Below, one piece after another: positions 1-11,021 of a stretch of DNA of 64,000 nucleotides (the first letter of the stretch is position 1; every line of letters begins with the position of its first letter). The translations under genes were made by a program, and so were the position numbers. The notes beneath the pieces were generated by a model that did no database searches, was not told the DNA's origin, and was given only the letters and a program-made list of their open reading frames with translations. This DNA is from Pithys albifrons albifrons (lineage: Eukaryota; Chordata; Aves; Passeriformes; Thamnophilidae): contig NC_092465.1 in assembly GCF_047495875.1 (NCBI RefSeq), forward strand, positions 12,222,660 through 12,286,659, given 5' to 3'.

Positions 1-1910
1 CTCGTTTTCATCTCCTGTGTGCGTCTATTGAGTGCACAGATCTTTCTATTTTAGGGATAAAGCACTATTTCACCTAAGTATTTGAAGTGATTCTTCAACC
101 CAAGTACATTAAAAAAGGGGATAGTAATAACATGTACAACTTTTATTTCTTTGTGAAATGTCATGGTTTGATTACTTTTTGGCAGTAGTTCTAAGAAGTT
201 TGTTTATTTTTTTTTACCCTTGTAATGTGTTTCGTAGAAAATGTGCTTTTGTTATAAATCAGAAATGTCTTGTCTGGGTTCATAACTCTAAGCAGCAGTA
301 AATTTTGGTAGATAACACTTCTATTTGAAATAAATACTAGTCTGTAGGGGGCGGGTTTTCTTCTCAAAATACTTGGATATAAAAAATCTTCCCTGTTTCC
401 TTTTAGTAGCTTGATCTTCATCACACTCAAATAAAGGTTTGGAACTAGGACAGTAGACTGGCACACTTCAATCTCTGATTTAAATTATGCATGCCATTGT
501 GAGCTAATTCCTTAAAAGATATTTCAGTGCAATAGATTCTTAAAGCAATGATTTTATGGTAAGTGCAGTATTTTCCCAAAAAATACATTAAGCTGCTGAA
601 AACCACATTTGACCTCAGTTTTTTCTAAATCCACAATATAGCTGGGCAATTTGATGAGCAGTATTTTTCCGTTGTTAGATTAAATATAGATGAACTATTA
701 AAAGACCTGCGTGACTTGATCCCTCTGTCCTGCTGCTTGATGGCTGCCCCCAGTGTGGATCAGTTGAAGGTCTATTAAGTGGGTTCATGCAGTTTGATTC
801 ATGCACCACTGAATTTGCTGGCAAAACTCTTATTGGCATGTTGGGTGCAGGGAACAGACTTGTAATGTGTGTTTCTGGAGGGATAATCTAAGTACTTCAT
901 GAGCAAACACAAGCTCACGTGGAAACAAAACCTTGGAATGTCAAAACCAATCTTCCTGCTCATGGACTGAATCCAGGATCTCAGTAATCTGGTATCTGAT
1001 CTGCCCCGATCTAGAAGGACTAGGCTGCCAGAGCCTGCCCCATGGTACTCCAGTCACTCATTGTCATCCCTGTTATCATCCCCTTTCGAATTTGGATTTT
1101 GCTAAAGAAACTAATTTCATTAACTTTTTTGTGGACTTGGGGAATGATAAAGTGAGCTAATTAATATTAAGAGTGTAAATGGGGGTTTAGACTCAATCCC
1201 TGTTGCTTTGGGTGCCATTGAGAGCTTTGCCATCAAATTCAAAGAGAAAAACATTATATCGTATGCTTAAAAATTCAGTTTTGATACAGAGCTTTGGCAT
1301 TTAAATGGCCTCTTAAGAACAGGACTAAACCAAAAAGTGGAGACTCTTCTCAAGTAAATAATAAACTTTATACTGTGAGGGCATAGGGGAATATTGTACT
1401 GGTTAATCAAGCCTTGAGATATAAAATAGGCTAATCTGATGCTGCTAGTCTCACATCCTTGCCTGAGAAAAGGCTGCAGGATGGATGAGTGCTCAAGTAT
1501 TAACATGTTCTGACACTCGAAATGGTTCTGTCTCTCTGAAGTTAATGAGAAACTTTCTCTTGATTTCTGAGAGTGCCAGATTGGGATGGGCATGTCTGCT
1601 TCTGACATTAATATAAACTTTGAAACAGCTGAGTAAAAATTAAAACAAAATAGATACCCTGCTTCCTAGATTAAAATAAATAAATACAAAGTTGCCCGGA
1701 GGATCCAAAATTGTCTCTAACGCCCAACAAACAATAGTTTATTTCTTACCCTAATGGCAAACTCACCGGAGCTCTGGGTAAAAGGGTGTTTAATGGAAAA
1801 GCACCGTGAGTTCCCAGAGCCCTTGGGGAGAGCTACTCGGGCACCTGATTAGGATTCCAAGTGACTGTGAATTCATTTAACGTTGCCTTTCAATGTTGTC
1901 TTTTGTGCAG
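1..1910 (+). other. CLASP2: CLASP2 intron (upstream part, incomplete)
   Basis: AT-rich sequence ending in the acceptor TTTTGTGCAG at 1901-1910. The next exon starts in phase 1, needing one base (G, for Asp) from an upstream exon not in the window. I see no coding exon here; the short open frames have no recognisable protein. Confidence 0.8.
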
Positions 1911-2014
1911 ACCGGTTTGGACTCGGCCAGCCAGGCAGGATGCCTGCTTCTGTGAATGCCATGCGAGTCCTGAGCACCAGCACAGATCTGGAGGCTGCTG
2001 TGGCCGATGCACTG
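1911..2014 (+). CDS. CLASP2: CLASP2 window exon 1: end of Ser/Arg-rich linker
   Basis: 104 nt, phase 1 at the start and 0 at the end, acceptor ...TGTGCAG and donor GTAAGA. It encodes (D)RFGLGQPGR...AVADAL. The segment 'VNAMRVLSTSTDLEAAVADAL' is the conserved CLASP linker stretch just before the TOG3 region; 'RFGLGQPGR' is the CLASP2 version. The mammalian protein, from memory, has 'GRIPGS' where this has 'GRMPAS'. The exon is basic and probably unstructured, C-terminal to the EB1-binding and GSK3-phosphorylated region. Confidence 0.94.
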
Positions 2015-2116
2015 GTAAGAGGAAAAATACAAAATGCTTCCAACACCGGAAAGTGGCTTAACGTTACCTGTACGTATGTTCTCCTCTTTCTAAATAGCTT
2101 TATTCTGATTGTGCCA

Positions 2117-2164
2117 GTGTCTGACGCTGTAGAGGTAGTTGTGTCTGATGCTGTAGAGATAGTT
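2117..2164. repeat. 24-bp tandem duplication
   Basis: Two adjacent 24-nt units, 2117-2140 and 2141-2164, both of the form GTGTCTGAyGCTGTAGAGrT followed by AGTT, differing at two positions. It lies 100 nt inside the intron after window exon 1. Confidence 0.85.
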
Positions 2165-5100
2165 ACCTTTTGCTATTTTGTCTATGGGTATATTGGCAGC
2201 AATATGTTTTCCCTTGGTCCGTGTTAGTTCTCCACAGTTGATAGCAGAGAGACTGCTGTGGCTTAGTGCTAGAGCTGCAGGATGGGTTGGATCAGCTGTT
2301 TGTCTTTCACTTAGCTGTCAGAGGATGTTCATGCTCCTCACTCGTGGGGTTGGGCATTTCCATCAGTCCCATTACCTGCCTGAAGACTGTCAGAAAAACA
2401 AGTGCCCTCTGTTAGTGTCAATTCCTGATCAGGTTTCAGCAAGAACAGAGAATTTCACAAGTTCCTGCCCTGTGTTTATTTGCACCTGGATAGGTACTCA
2501 GCTCATAAATTGACTTGCATGGAATTGGTACCATCTCATGCAGTTAAATTGAAGTGTATTTGTCTAGTTTGCTGCTAGTACTTTCAAACATTCACTGCTT
2601 TTATTGTGATTTTAAAAAACTTTATATTGTCCTGTATAATCTTACTCTAGTATAGTATCTCTTGGCTACAACTCAGAAAGTGTCTTCTGCTCTTCAGAAG
2701 GCAAGTGTTAAGCCTCAACTATTTGGGAGAGAGAGAGGATGTGCAGAGACAGGAGAAATTACTGTGGAGCATTAGCTGGTACCAGTGGGTCTTCTCCAGC
2801 TCTATACCTGAACTGAGAGAAGGATTTCCTGATGTATCTTGAGATAGATATCTAAAAAACCTATCTCAGATTCTCTTTAAGGAGGATGAACCATGTCCCC
2901 AGTATTTCTGGCGGATGGCCTTTCTCTGTTTTCTAGTTTGCTTTCCCTGAGGATGGCTAACATTTTCCTTGTTATATCTGATTATCTCCCAGCTCATGTC
3001 ACCTATTGGAGTATCCCTAGAAAAATGTCCCTTTTAAAAAAATTTACCTTTCAAAACAAAAAATGTATTTGTGAATAATAGAAAGGTAGGACAGTATATA
3101 ATGGATGACACTGTTGAATTTAGTGGGCTGAATCATTAGTAAGCATTTTTATTACCAAATACCGTAAACAATTTGTGAGTCAACTTCTGCTCTCAGCACC
3201 TCAAATTTGCCACCAGAGCAGTTCAGGGTATAATTACAGGCAATAATTTGCCTGTGTAAATGAAATCAGGCTTTATCCTTGCATGTGAGCAGCTGCTGAG
3301 TACAGGTTTCCTGAGGGAGACTGTCACAGTGTTTCAGTGGCTTGCTGAGCACTGAGATTTCTTTGGGTGTGACTTAATCTTCAGCTAGACTTACAGAGTT
3401 CCCTTTTAAGTATTTCATCTTATAAATTAAAAAACATTATACTGAAATGTTAAAATCATGAAAGGTTGAATGCTAAAAGGGAAATACTTAAGTCTAGCTG
3501 GAAACAAGGTGGTGCTTCTGACTTGGTTGATTAGTCTGAATTTGTACAGCTTTAAGGGATACAAAACAATCTTCTTGTCCCCTTCTTTTCCACCATCCCA
3601 ATTTGCTCTTTGTCTTGGTTGCCTTCTCATAAGAGGCACCTTACAAACACTGAGTAGGCTCCTTTTGATAGAGTAATGCGACGCCAGCTTTTGCCCCATA
3701 GCCTTGTTCTCAAAAGAGTTCTCTTTTCCATGTAGTAGAAAATGAAAAAAACTTCTCCAAAGATGGCTCTAGCCAAATTCCCAATTTAAACAAAACACAG
3801 TGGGTCATTTTCTGGCCTCTACTCCTCTGTACAATTCTTGTTGGATGGACAGCTTCTGTTTGAGCTGGACTTGGCCTAAACCCACAGTGTCTATACTGGG
3901 AATCAGTGCTCAGATCTGTCAGAAGAGCTCAAAGGGTGATGGAAACTTTGCTGTTAAGTAAGGCCTTTAAGCCAGGGGGCCAGCCAGGGGTTTTTTAAAG
4001 CAGCTAATCTTCAAAAAAGTGTGGTGTAAGAACTGCAGGTTGAAAGGGAACTTCACAAGTGAAGTTGATTAAATGTGCTGTTCTGTAGATAGTGGCTCAC
4101 ACACATCAGAATTTCTTTTAAGACCCTAAACTGAAATGCTGCTAATAATATGTTGGGAAAGAAACCATTACCCAAAACTCTGATACCGTTCGGTGCAGGA
4201 TTTCTTAAAAGTAAGCAGAGGTACTGTATATAGATCTGTTCCTAAAAAACTTACTAACAGATAATCTCACTTCCAAGCACCCTTATGGAAATTGCAGGCA
4301 ATACGTGTAGTGCAACAGTTAGGAGATGGTCAGGCATTATTATACCCAGTTTTATTTTGCGTAAACTGTATTTCTTTTTAATTTGCTAAGACACATTTGC
4401 TATACGTTTTTGTTGCATAAACAAACCCTACATAAGCTTCTGACATAATTCTCTATGCTTTTTCCCACCCTTCAAAATTTTCCTGCCTACAGCTGTTAGG
4501 AGACTCCAGGAGCAAGGTACTAGTGCTTTCTTGACTTTTTATTTCTACTTTCCAACTCTCCCCACCCTGTTGCAAATGCCCATGATACTGCACTTGAGTT
4601 ACTTTCTATGCTTCAGTCCTCCAGTCCTAGTGGAAGCAAAACTCTGCTGGCTTCACAAGTCCAAGAACTCCAGGACTGGTCACTGGAAGGAATTCTGTAG
4701 CAAACACTTTAGAATATAGATGATCTTTTTCTTATGCATTGCCTTACCCTGTTCTGCTAAGGTTCATTTAAGAGTTTTTTTTGCTGCCATAATTATTCTA
4801 ATATTCCTTCTGTAAGGGCCAAAGTTATAAAAGATGTACCTAAGGGAATTAGGTCCTCTAATGCCATGCTGTGGATGTGAGTGGGGTGTGAGTACTCAAC
4901 TCCCTTAGCAGCCTCTGGAAAAATCCTAGCCCAGACTAACAGAGAAATTGCCATTTCCTATATGCAGTACATTTCTACAGTCACTTCAATATATCAAAGC
5001 GACTGTGCATGCCTGCACAGTATCATTCAGCTCTTTCTTTCTTATAATTTTTTTTCTGGTTGGTAGGGTTGTATGATCATAGGATCTGTAGCAATTGAAG

Positions 5101-5189
5101 TGACTGTTATTGCCAGTAAAACAACATTTAATTTCATTACCAGTAACTAATTCCACAGGGCATAAATATCTTGCTTTCATGCTGAGGAA

Positions 5190-5275
5190 GGCAGACCCTA
5201 CTCCCCTTATTCACTCAATTAATCTCATTGAAATCCGTGGGATCTGTCTTCCTCTGCTGTGAGAGTTAAGCAGGG
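5190..5275. repeat. Possible old amniote dispersed-repeat fragment
   Basis: The stretch with CTCATTGAAATCCGTGGGAT resembles the 'ATTGAAATCAATGGGA' core of palindromic dispersed repeats common in bird, turtle and crocodile genomes, with 'ACTC' and 'AGTTAAGCAGG' type flanks. Recognition is from memory and the match is short. Confidence 0.35.
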
Positions 5276-5419
5276 AGTGCATGATGATGTCTTTAAAACA
5301 CTTACGTCACTGTAACAGTAGCATTAATCTTCCTTTTAATGCTTACAAATAGAGTGTTTTTCTTTTGCCGTTGATGTAACTGTATATAACCTGGTAAGTC
5401 TGAGTTTCTCCTTTTCCAG

Positions 5420-5664
5420 AAAAAGCCTGTGAGAAGAAGATATGAACCCTATGGGATGTACTCTGATGATGATGCGAACAGCGACGCATCAAGCGCTTGC
5501 TCGGAGCGCTCCTACGGCTCCAGGAATGGGGGCATTCCACATTACCTGCGGCAGACGGAAGATGTGGCTGAGGTCCTGAACCACTGTGCCAGCTCCAACT
5601 GGTCTGAAAGGAAGGAAGGGCTCATAGGTCTTCAGAATTTACTGAAAAGCCAGCGGACACTGAG
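5420..5664 (+). CDS. CLASP2: CLASP2 window exon 2: start of TOG3
   Basis: 245 nt, starts in phase 0 after CTTTTCCAG and ends in phase 2 (AG of a Ser codon) before GTGACC. It encodes residues 36-117 of the fragment: a basic opening 'KKPVRRRYEPYGMY', an acidic/Ser stretch 'SDDDANSDASSACSERSYG', then 'YLRQTEDVAEVLNHCASSNW', the first HEAT helix of TOG3, and 'SERKEGLIGLQNLLKSQRTL', the second. The conserved Trp in 'SSNWSERKEGL' is the tubulin-facing loop position typical of TOG HEAT A. Confidence 0.96.
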
Positions 5665-8600
5665 GTGACCTTCATAGTTTTATGGTGTCAGTAATTCATT
5701 AGGGTTGGCTACAATCAGAAGTCAGTAATACAGACCTGCCTTAGGGAGGTGAGAAGTATCTTTCTATGCTGTGAAGGCTTTGTCCACAATGTAGGACTTC
5801 AAGTAACCTTTGGAAAAATTTCTGCTATGTCATCAGTATAATTGGTGTTAAATTGTGACAGAAGTTTAGAAAAGGCTCAGGTAAGCCTGCTGTCTTCTCT
5901 TGGCCCTCCTCTGTCTCATGAAGACCTCCAGTGGTAGGCGCTTGTTGCAGCACAGTGAGATTTCCCACAGTGATGCTGTTGTAACCATACTCAAAGGGTG
6001 GTACCATTTTTACATTAGTCTGTTTGAACCTTCAGTGTTTTGTCCCACAGCAATTTAGTTGGTGAAGCAAACATTGTACTTACTCTAAAATGACTCAGGG
6101 TGTGTGTGTGTGTTTCAAAGCTGAGATCAGACGGTGCTGACGTTGGGTATACTTTGACTCTTATTGAAGGCTGTAATTATAGATCTTGTTTATAACTCTT
6201 GACAAATCTTAAATCAGAAACTTGTGTCCTATAAATGTAGTACATAGTGTAGAGTGAAATTTCTTAAGGCAATGATCTAGGTGTCCCAATTCTGAAACTT
6301 TGCTTATGGCAGGAGAAGCAGACCCTTTTCCCTGTTGAAAACCACAAAACCCCTTCAAACATCTTTGAAAAGTGACAACTTAGAGAGGACTTCAAATTAT
6401 TCAGGAGTCATGTGAAAACTCCCTATGGCCATAGGTCATGTTAACTAGACAACTGACTCTCAGGCCATAGGCTTTTCACCTTCAGTTTATCATGAAAGTA
6501 TTTGAAACAAGCTGTTTATGTCTTGGTTCCTTTGAAGATAATATTCACAAACAACTGTGACAATTTTATTTTCATGTTATGAGTCGGATGTAGTTAAATT
6601 ACGGCCAAGTTTGTAACAGGTTGTTGTGCGGTTTACAGCCTGCGTACTTGGATTTGTGCAACTGTTTCCATTTTAAAGGGGCTTCACACTGGCTGAAAAT
6701 ATTTGATGGTTCATGTTAAAAGTCTGAATGAAAATGTACTGGAAACAGGCCTAGAAAAGTTGTTTTCTTGCCATCGTAAAAATATTACAGCACTTCACAT
6801 GACGCGAGGCAGTCCTTAACCGGGAGGTGCTACAGGTGTTTAGAATGGGTAGTTAAGAGTCTCTGCATCAGAGAAACTTTTTGATATGGTCTGAGTCTCT
6901 TAAAAGATACTTCCCACGCGTGTGCTGTCTTTTTTTTTTTTTTTCTCTATAACAAACTGTCTGGAAACACTGTGGCACCTCATATACTTGCATGGAAAAG
7001 TTGGGTGAGACTTTGATTTTGCCACAAAGGTGTGTGAGGACTATAACCAAAGTTTGGAGTGCTTTGGGGGATAGTTGCAAGAGAGGAAGTGCTGAGAGAT
7101 TTTGGTGATGGGCTCTATATCCAGATCAGTAGCTCTTAGAAGAATTGCCAGTGGAATTAAACTATTGATTTCAACCCTGCTGGTTGCAGTGTTTGAACTG
7201 TACTGCTGTCACTAGTCTCTAAAGCTAGCAAGTCTTCTTAGCTTTGATCCTGAATCATTTTTAAACCTGTCCCAGAAACTACAGCTCTGCACAGTTATTT
7301 TTTAATTTGATACTGTGTTTAGTTCTATGTATTTTATTTTGGTTTTCTTTTGATCTGCTTCCTCCTTGGTTCAGAGTTGATCTGGTGCCTGTTCTAATGA
7401 TTAGATTTTATCATCCTGTTTGTTCCCACGGCATCTTGCAGAACATCATCAAGGTCATTACTCCAAGGGACAAGTCTGTCTTCTAATTAAACCTTATATC
7501 TTCTGTTGTGGTATAACAAGTTAATAAAAGGCAGTGATGTGGTTAGGTTTTCTGTACTGTTCTGTACTGAAAGATGGTTGATCCTGTATTAGCTGGGATT
7601 TGCACGTCCAGGGATGTGCATGCAAAGTGGAATGGCCCTTCCCTATACTCTTTTTTGCATACAGCTTCGTGTGGCCTCCTTTTTCTAAGGGCTTCCCATA
7701 AGGTCTTCTAAATAAAACAAGGCCAATGAGTCCCTTAAGGAAATGTTCTTCCACTGCCTGTTGGAGTTTAGTTACTTGCATTGACACCTTGGGTCCACGA
7801 GCTTTTAGAAACAGACAGACTTACACTTGCTGACTTTATGTAACCTTTGTCCAGAAAAAAATTCATTGGAGTAATAAATATGGGCTCATTCAGAGAGCTG
7901 CAATCTGCTTGAACTCAGGAGAGTGTTGTAGTCATTTTGAGTCTGTGCAGCCTCATTCTGAGTTAACCTGAGAGCTTACTGTGATGTCATTACAAAGATT
8001 TTTTCCTTTCTATCAAACTCTTAAAACCATTGTTTTTGTGCCCTTTTAAAATTTGATCAGCCTTTTGATGTGTAGATTTATTAGAAAAAATGTCCTCTGT
8101 TACTTATAAATAATCTAAAATAAAATACCTGTATGCTACTAGCATATTCTGGCCTGTCTGAGGCTTGTTTTTAGAAAGAGAGAAGTTGTGGACTGTAGAA
8201 TTAATGTCAGTCTGGAAAGATGTTACAAGTAGTCAAAATCTTCAATAACTGTTCTCTGAGCTATCACTAGTTGCTCTGGTTTCATAGTAATTATGAAAAA
8301 TGCCTAATTGCATCTGTAGTATGCAGGAAATGCAACTCAACTACCTTGCTCTGTTTTTGTTTGCACTGTAAACAGGCAAAGTTTCTGTTTTCTTTGCCTG
8401 TTTGCCTTGCAGGAAAGCTGAGACTTTGATTTTCAGTACATTGCCAGCAATAGCTTTGGCACCAAAGATTTCTGCATTTGACTCAAGATTCAGAATTCCA
8501 TGCATATCTTTTTTTTTCCCTACTGTAAAACACTACTGTGCACATAATAATTCCTTAATAATGGCAATTTATGTTGTGTCTTAATTTAATTGTCTTCTGA

Positions 8601-9203
8601 TAGTTTGTTGATGTGTCCTCTATTTCTGTCTCCTAAATGTGCCCGCTCTCAGACTTTGGGGCCAGTTCTGATCTGTTAATAATGTGTGATTCTAGACTGG
8701 TACTACTGAAGCAACTAAGAATTTAGGCTAAAATATTTCATTAGTATATAACCAGACAACATGAAATTTCTTGGAAAGTTGACACCCCTGACTCAAAGGA
8801 GACTTGAGAAACCTGTTTCTAAGCTGAAAAATAGATATGATTCAGTAATTCAGCAACCTTGACGCAGGCAGAACTAAGTGCCTCCCACACATGCATATTT
8901 CAAGTTGTCTTCTGAAATCCAGGATATAAAAGAAAATAAAAGCAGGAGAAAATCCAAATGTCTGCCCTAAAATTTAAAAAATATAAATGTTTATCAGATT
9001 TCTTAATGTAAAACTGGTGTTCCCAGCAGTTAAACCTAAGTGCCAGTTAAGGCTTTGCCTAGATATACAGAGTTTTCAGAAGTGTGACTGAAGTAACATT
9101 TTAATGAAGAAGGTTAGATCCTTTAGCTGTTAGTATTTGTTAGCTTATTTTTGCTACAACTAAAGCTTTAGTATTAATATCATGTTTTATTTATGTGTTT
9201 CAG
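5665..9203 (+). other. CLASP2: CLASP2 intron
   Basis: Donor GTGACC, acceptor ATGTGTTTCAG. AT-rich, with a run of about 17 T near 6930 and a short GT run near 6100. No exon, RNA gene or mobile element recognised. Confidence 0.8.
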
Positions 9204-9267
9204 CCGAGTCGAGTTAAAAAGGCTGTGTGAAATATTTACTCGCATGTTTGCTGACCCTCACAGCAAG
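9204..9267 (+). CDS. CLASP2: CLASP2 window exon 3: TOG3 HEAT repeat
   Basis: 64 nt, phase 2 to 0, acceptor TGTTTCAG, donor GTAAGA. Completes the split Ser and encodes 'RVELKRLCEIFTRMFADPHSK', conserved between CLASP1 and CLASP2. The mammalian protein, from memory, continues '...HSKRVFSM'; the Arg is not in this exon nor in the next large one, which is what leads to the microexon at 10,621. Confidence 0.96.
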
Positions 9268-10620
9268 GTAAGATCACAAAGACTTGGCTCACACTCTTAC
9301 CTTACCATGTGTGCACATTTGACATTGTTCCAAGATGAGTGTTTTCTGTTTCTACCCCTGCCATCTGCTGGGAGAAACGGGCATTTATAAATCTGCTTGA
9401 TTTCCATCTGTTTTACAAGGAAAGGGATGTGTCTCGGTGTCTCTTATGTTGCCAGGAACCAGTCACTCCATGCTTCTTAAGGAGCAGCCTAATGCCTTTT
9501 GGAGGTCACTTCCTGGAGCAAGAAGTTCAGTTTTATCTGTGCTCCTCTGGAGAGTCTCTTGGTGGTCCGTGAAGGGGCATGATCAGCGTAGTTGCTGGGG
9601 TTCATGTGTTGGAAACACCTGGGAGCAGGAGGGTCTCACCAAGATACTATTCTGAATCTCACAATTAAAGTCTTCAATATAGCACCTTGCTGCCTTTATA
9701 ACACAGACCTTGGAAGTTAAAGGCCATGGCATGAATTTACAGACATTTCTTAAGGAAAACATGGGCTATAGAGGATGGGGAGTATGGGCCCATAGGCATA
9801 TGCAGACCCAGCAGTCTTCTGCTGACAGGTAAGTGGGAGCAAAGGGAGAAGGGAAAAGGGTGTTTCATGCCCTTTCTTTAAGAGGTTTGCTGTTGAGGGC
9901 AACCAGTAATGTCTGGGTAAAAACATCTGCTGTTGAGTAAAATACAATTTGAGAAAGAATTAGTTGTATAAATATTTGTACTTCAAGACCCCTTGGTAAA
10001 CCAGTTTTAATAAGCAATGGTCAGGTGGAAATTCCCTGGGTGGATAGTGTTGCCTGTCACAGGTCTTGCTCAAAAGGTGCCTTTTTGGCCTTAATTTTAG
10101 TGTGGACCAGCTGTCCCACAGGTCTCAGCAGTGTGTAGTTCCTACTTGTAAGGTTTTAACGTTTTGGTTCTCAGGAATTCAGTATGTGTTATGGAAAGAG
10201 TGAAGGTGTAAATATTTGTTTGCAAAGTATTTCCAATTTCTGAGTAAGGTGAGAGTTTATTGCACAATGGACTCCAGTACGTCCTTTCTGGCTGCAGTGA
10301 TCTGTTATCACCACTGCTTTTACAGAATAATTGCTACAAACTCATTAGCTGTGGTGTTAAACACGTGTAAACTTTGTGCATACAAATGTATATAAACATG
10401 TTCCTTTCATGCCTGAGGAGGCTGGGTCTGATCCAAGGTATATAACGTTTTGAGTAATTCAGCTGAGAAGAGATTGTGTTTTAAGAAAATGAAAGGTTTC
10501 AATGAATGTGTCTTTTATCTGTTGACAAACTGCATCTGAACAACTAGCCTTGATCACTATGTGTGCTAACGAGTGGTTTGTTCTGTTGCATGGCCTGCTT
10601 TGCCGTGGAATTCACAACAG
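9268..10620 (+). other. CLASP2: CLASP2 intron upstream of the microexon
   Basis: Donor GTAAGA; proposed acceptor TTCACAACAG. Contains a perfect-consensus orphan donor CAG/GTAAGT at 9826-9834 behind a small CAGCAG-TCTT-CTGCTG hairpin, with no recognised exon in front of it. Its 3' end holds a TGCTAAC branch-point-like motif (10564-10570) and four TGC trinucleotides. Confidence 0.75.
10564..10603 (+). promoter_or_regulatory. Branch-point-like motif and UGC cluster upstream of microexon
   Basis: TGCTAAC at 10564-10570 matches the branch-point consensus, and TGC occurs again at 10587-10589, 10596-10598 and 10601-10603 inside a T-rich stretch. UGC motifs just upstream of the acceptor are the known binding signal of SRRM4 (nSR100) at neural microexons. 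The role here is inferred. Confidence 0.5.
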
Positions 10621-10623
10621 AGA
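10621..10623 (+). CDS. CLASP2: CLASP2 candidate 3-nt microexon (AGA, Arg)
   Basis: The sequence TTCACAACAG / AGA / GTAAGTG is an acceptor, three bases and a near-perfect donor. Exon 3 ends in phase 0 with Lys and exon 4 begins in phase 0 with Val, so inclusion adds one Arg, giving 'HSKRVFSM', the form I recall for mammalian CLASP1 and CLASP2; skipping gives 'HSKVFSM'. Upstream are a TGCTAAC motif (branch A about 52 nt away) and TGC trinucleotides at 10587, 10596 and 10601, the kind of flank bound by the neural splicing factor SRRM4. The intron was scanned for a 3-nt Arg codon between AG and GT, and this was the only site found. Inferred from sequence and remembered proteins, without RNA evidence. 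Confidence 0.82.
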
Positions 10624-10857
10624 GTAAGTGTTTTCTACCTCCTTCCTTCATTTGTTTCATGTGGTATTTTAATACGACACATTTTAGACTTGTCTTGTTC
10701 GATTTTTTTTTTTTGAGCAATGTAGTCACTAAAATCATTCATTCATGAAACTGTTTATAACAAAGTCATCCTGAAACTCAGATTGTAAACTGCTCCCCTT
10801 TGATTATTTTTATTTAAAACACTCTATTTCTTTTTATGACACTTGTTTTTTTAATAG

Positions 10858-11021
10858 GTCTTCAGCATGTTTCTGGAAACCCTGGTGGATTTCATCATCA
10901 TTCATAAAGATGACTTGCAGGATTGGCTTTTTGTTCTCTTGACCCAGTTGCTAAAGAAAATGGGAGCAGATTTGTTGGGGTCTGTGCAGGCGAAAGTTCA
11001 AAAAGCTCTAGATGTCACCAG
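10858..11021 (+). CDS. CLASP2: CLASP2 window exon 4: TOG3 HEAT repeats
   Basis: 164 nt, phase 0 to 2, acceptor TTTTTTAATAG, donor GTAGAG. Encodes 'VFSMFLETLVDFIIIHKDDL' and 'QDWLFVLLTQLLKKMGADLL', then 'GSVQAKVQKALDVTR'. These are paired HEAT helices of TOG3, almost identical to mammalian CLASP2 as I remember it. The intron between it and the microexon is only 234 nt (10,624-10,857). Confidence 0.96.

Larger units (their letters stand above)
2015..5419 (+). other. CLASP2: CLASP2 intron
   Basis: Donor GTAAGA, acceptor CTTTTCCAG. Contains a 24-nt tandem duplication near its 5' end (2117-2164) and fragments resembling old dispersed amniote repeats near 5190-5275. No coding sequence recognised. 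Confidence 0.85.

Noticed and set aside
1883..2227. 114-codon frame across window exon 1
   Set aside because: It reads through the acceptor and donor of a clear exon; only 1,911-2,014 is coding.
4830..4866. Possible fragment of an old 'CTAAGGGAATTAGG' repeat
   Set aside because: Only about 20 nt resemble the remembered motif, too little to annotate.
5281..5340. TGATGA resembling a C/D snoRNA C box
   Set aside because: No terminal stem and no D box at suitable spacing.
6930..6946. T homopolymer run
   Set aside because: Simple low-complexity sequence without target duplication or an adjoining element.
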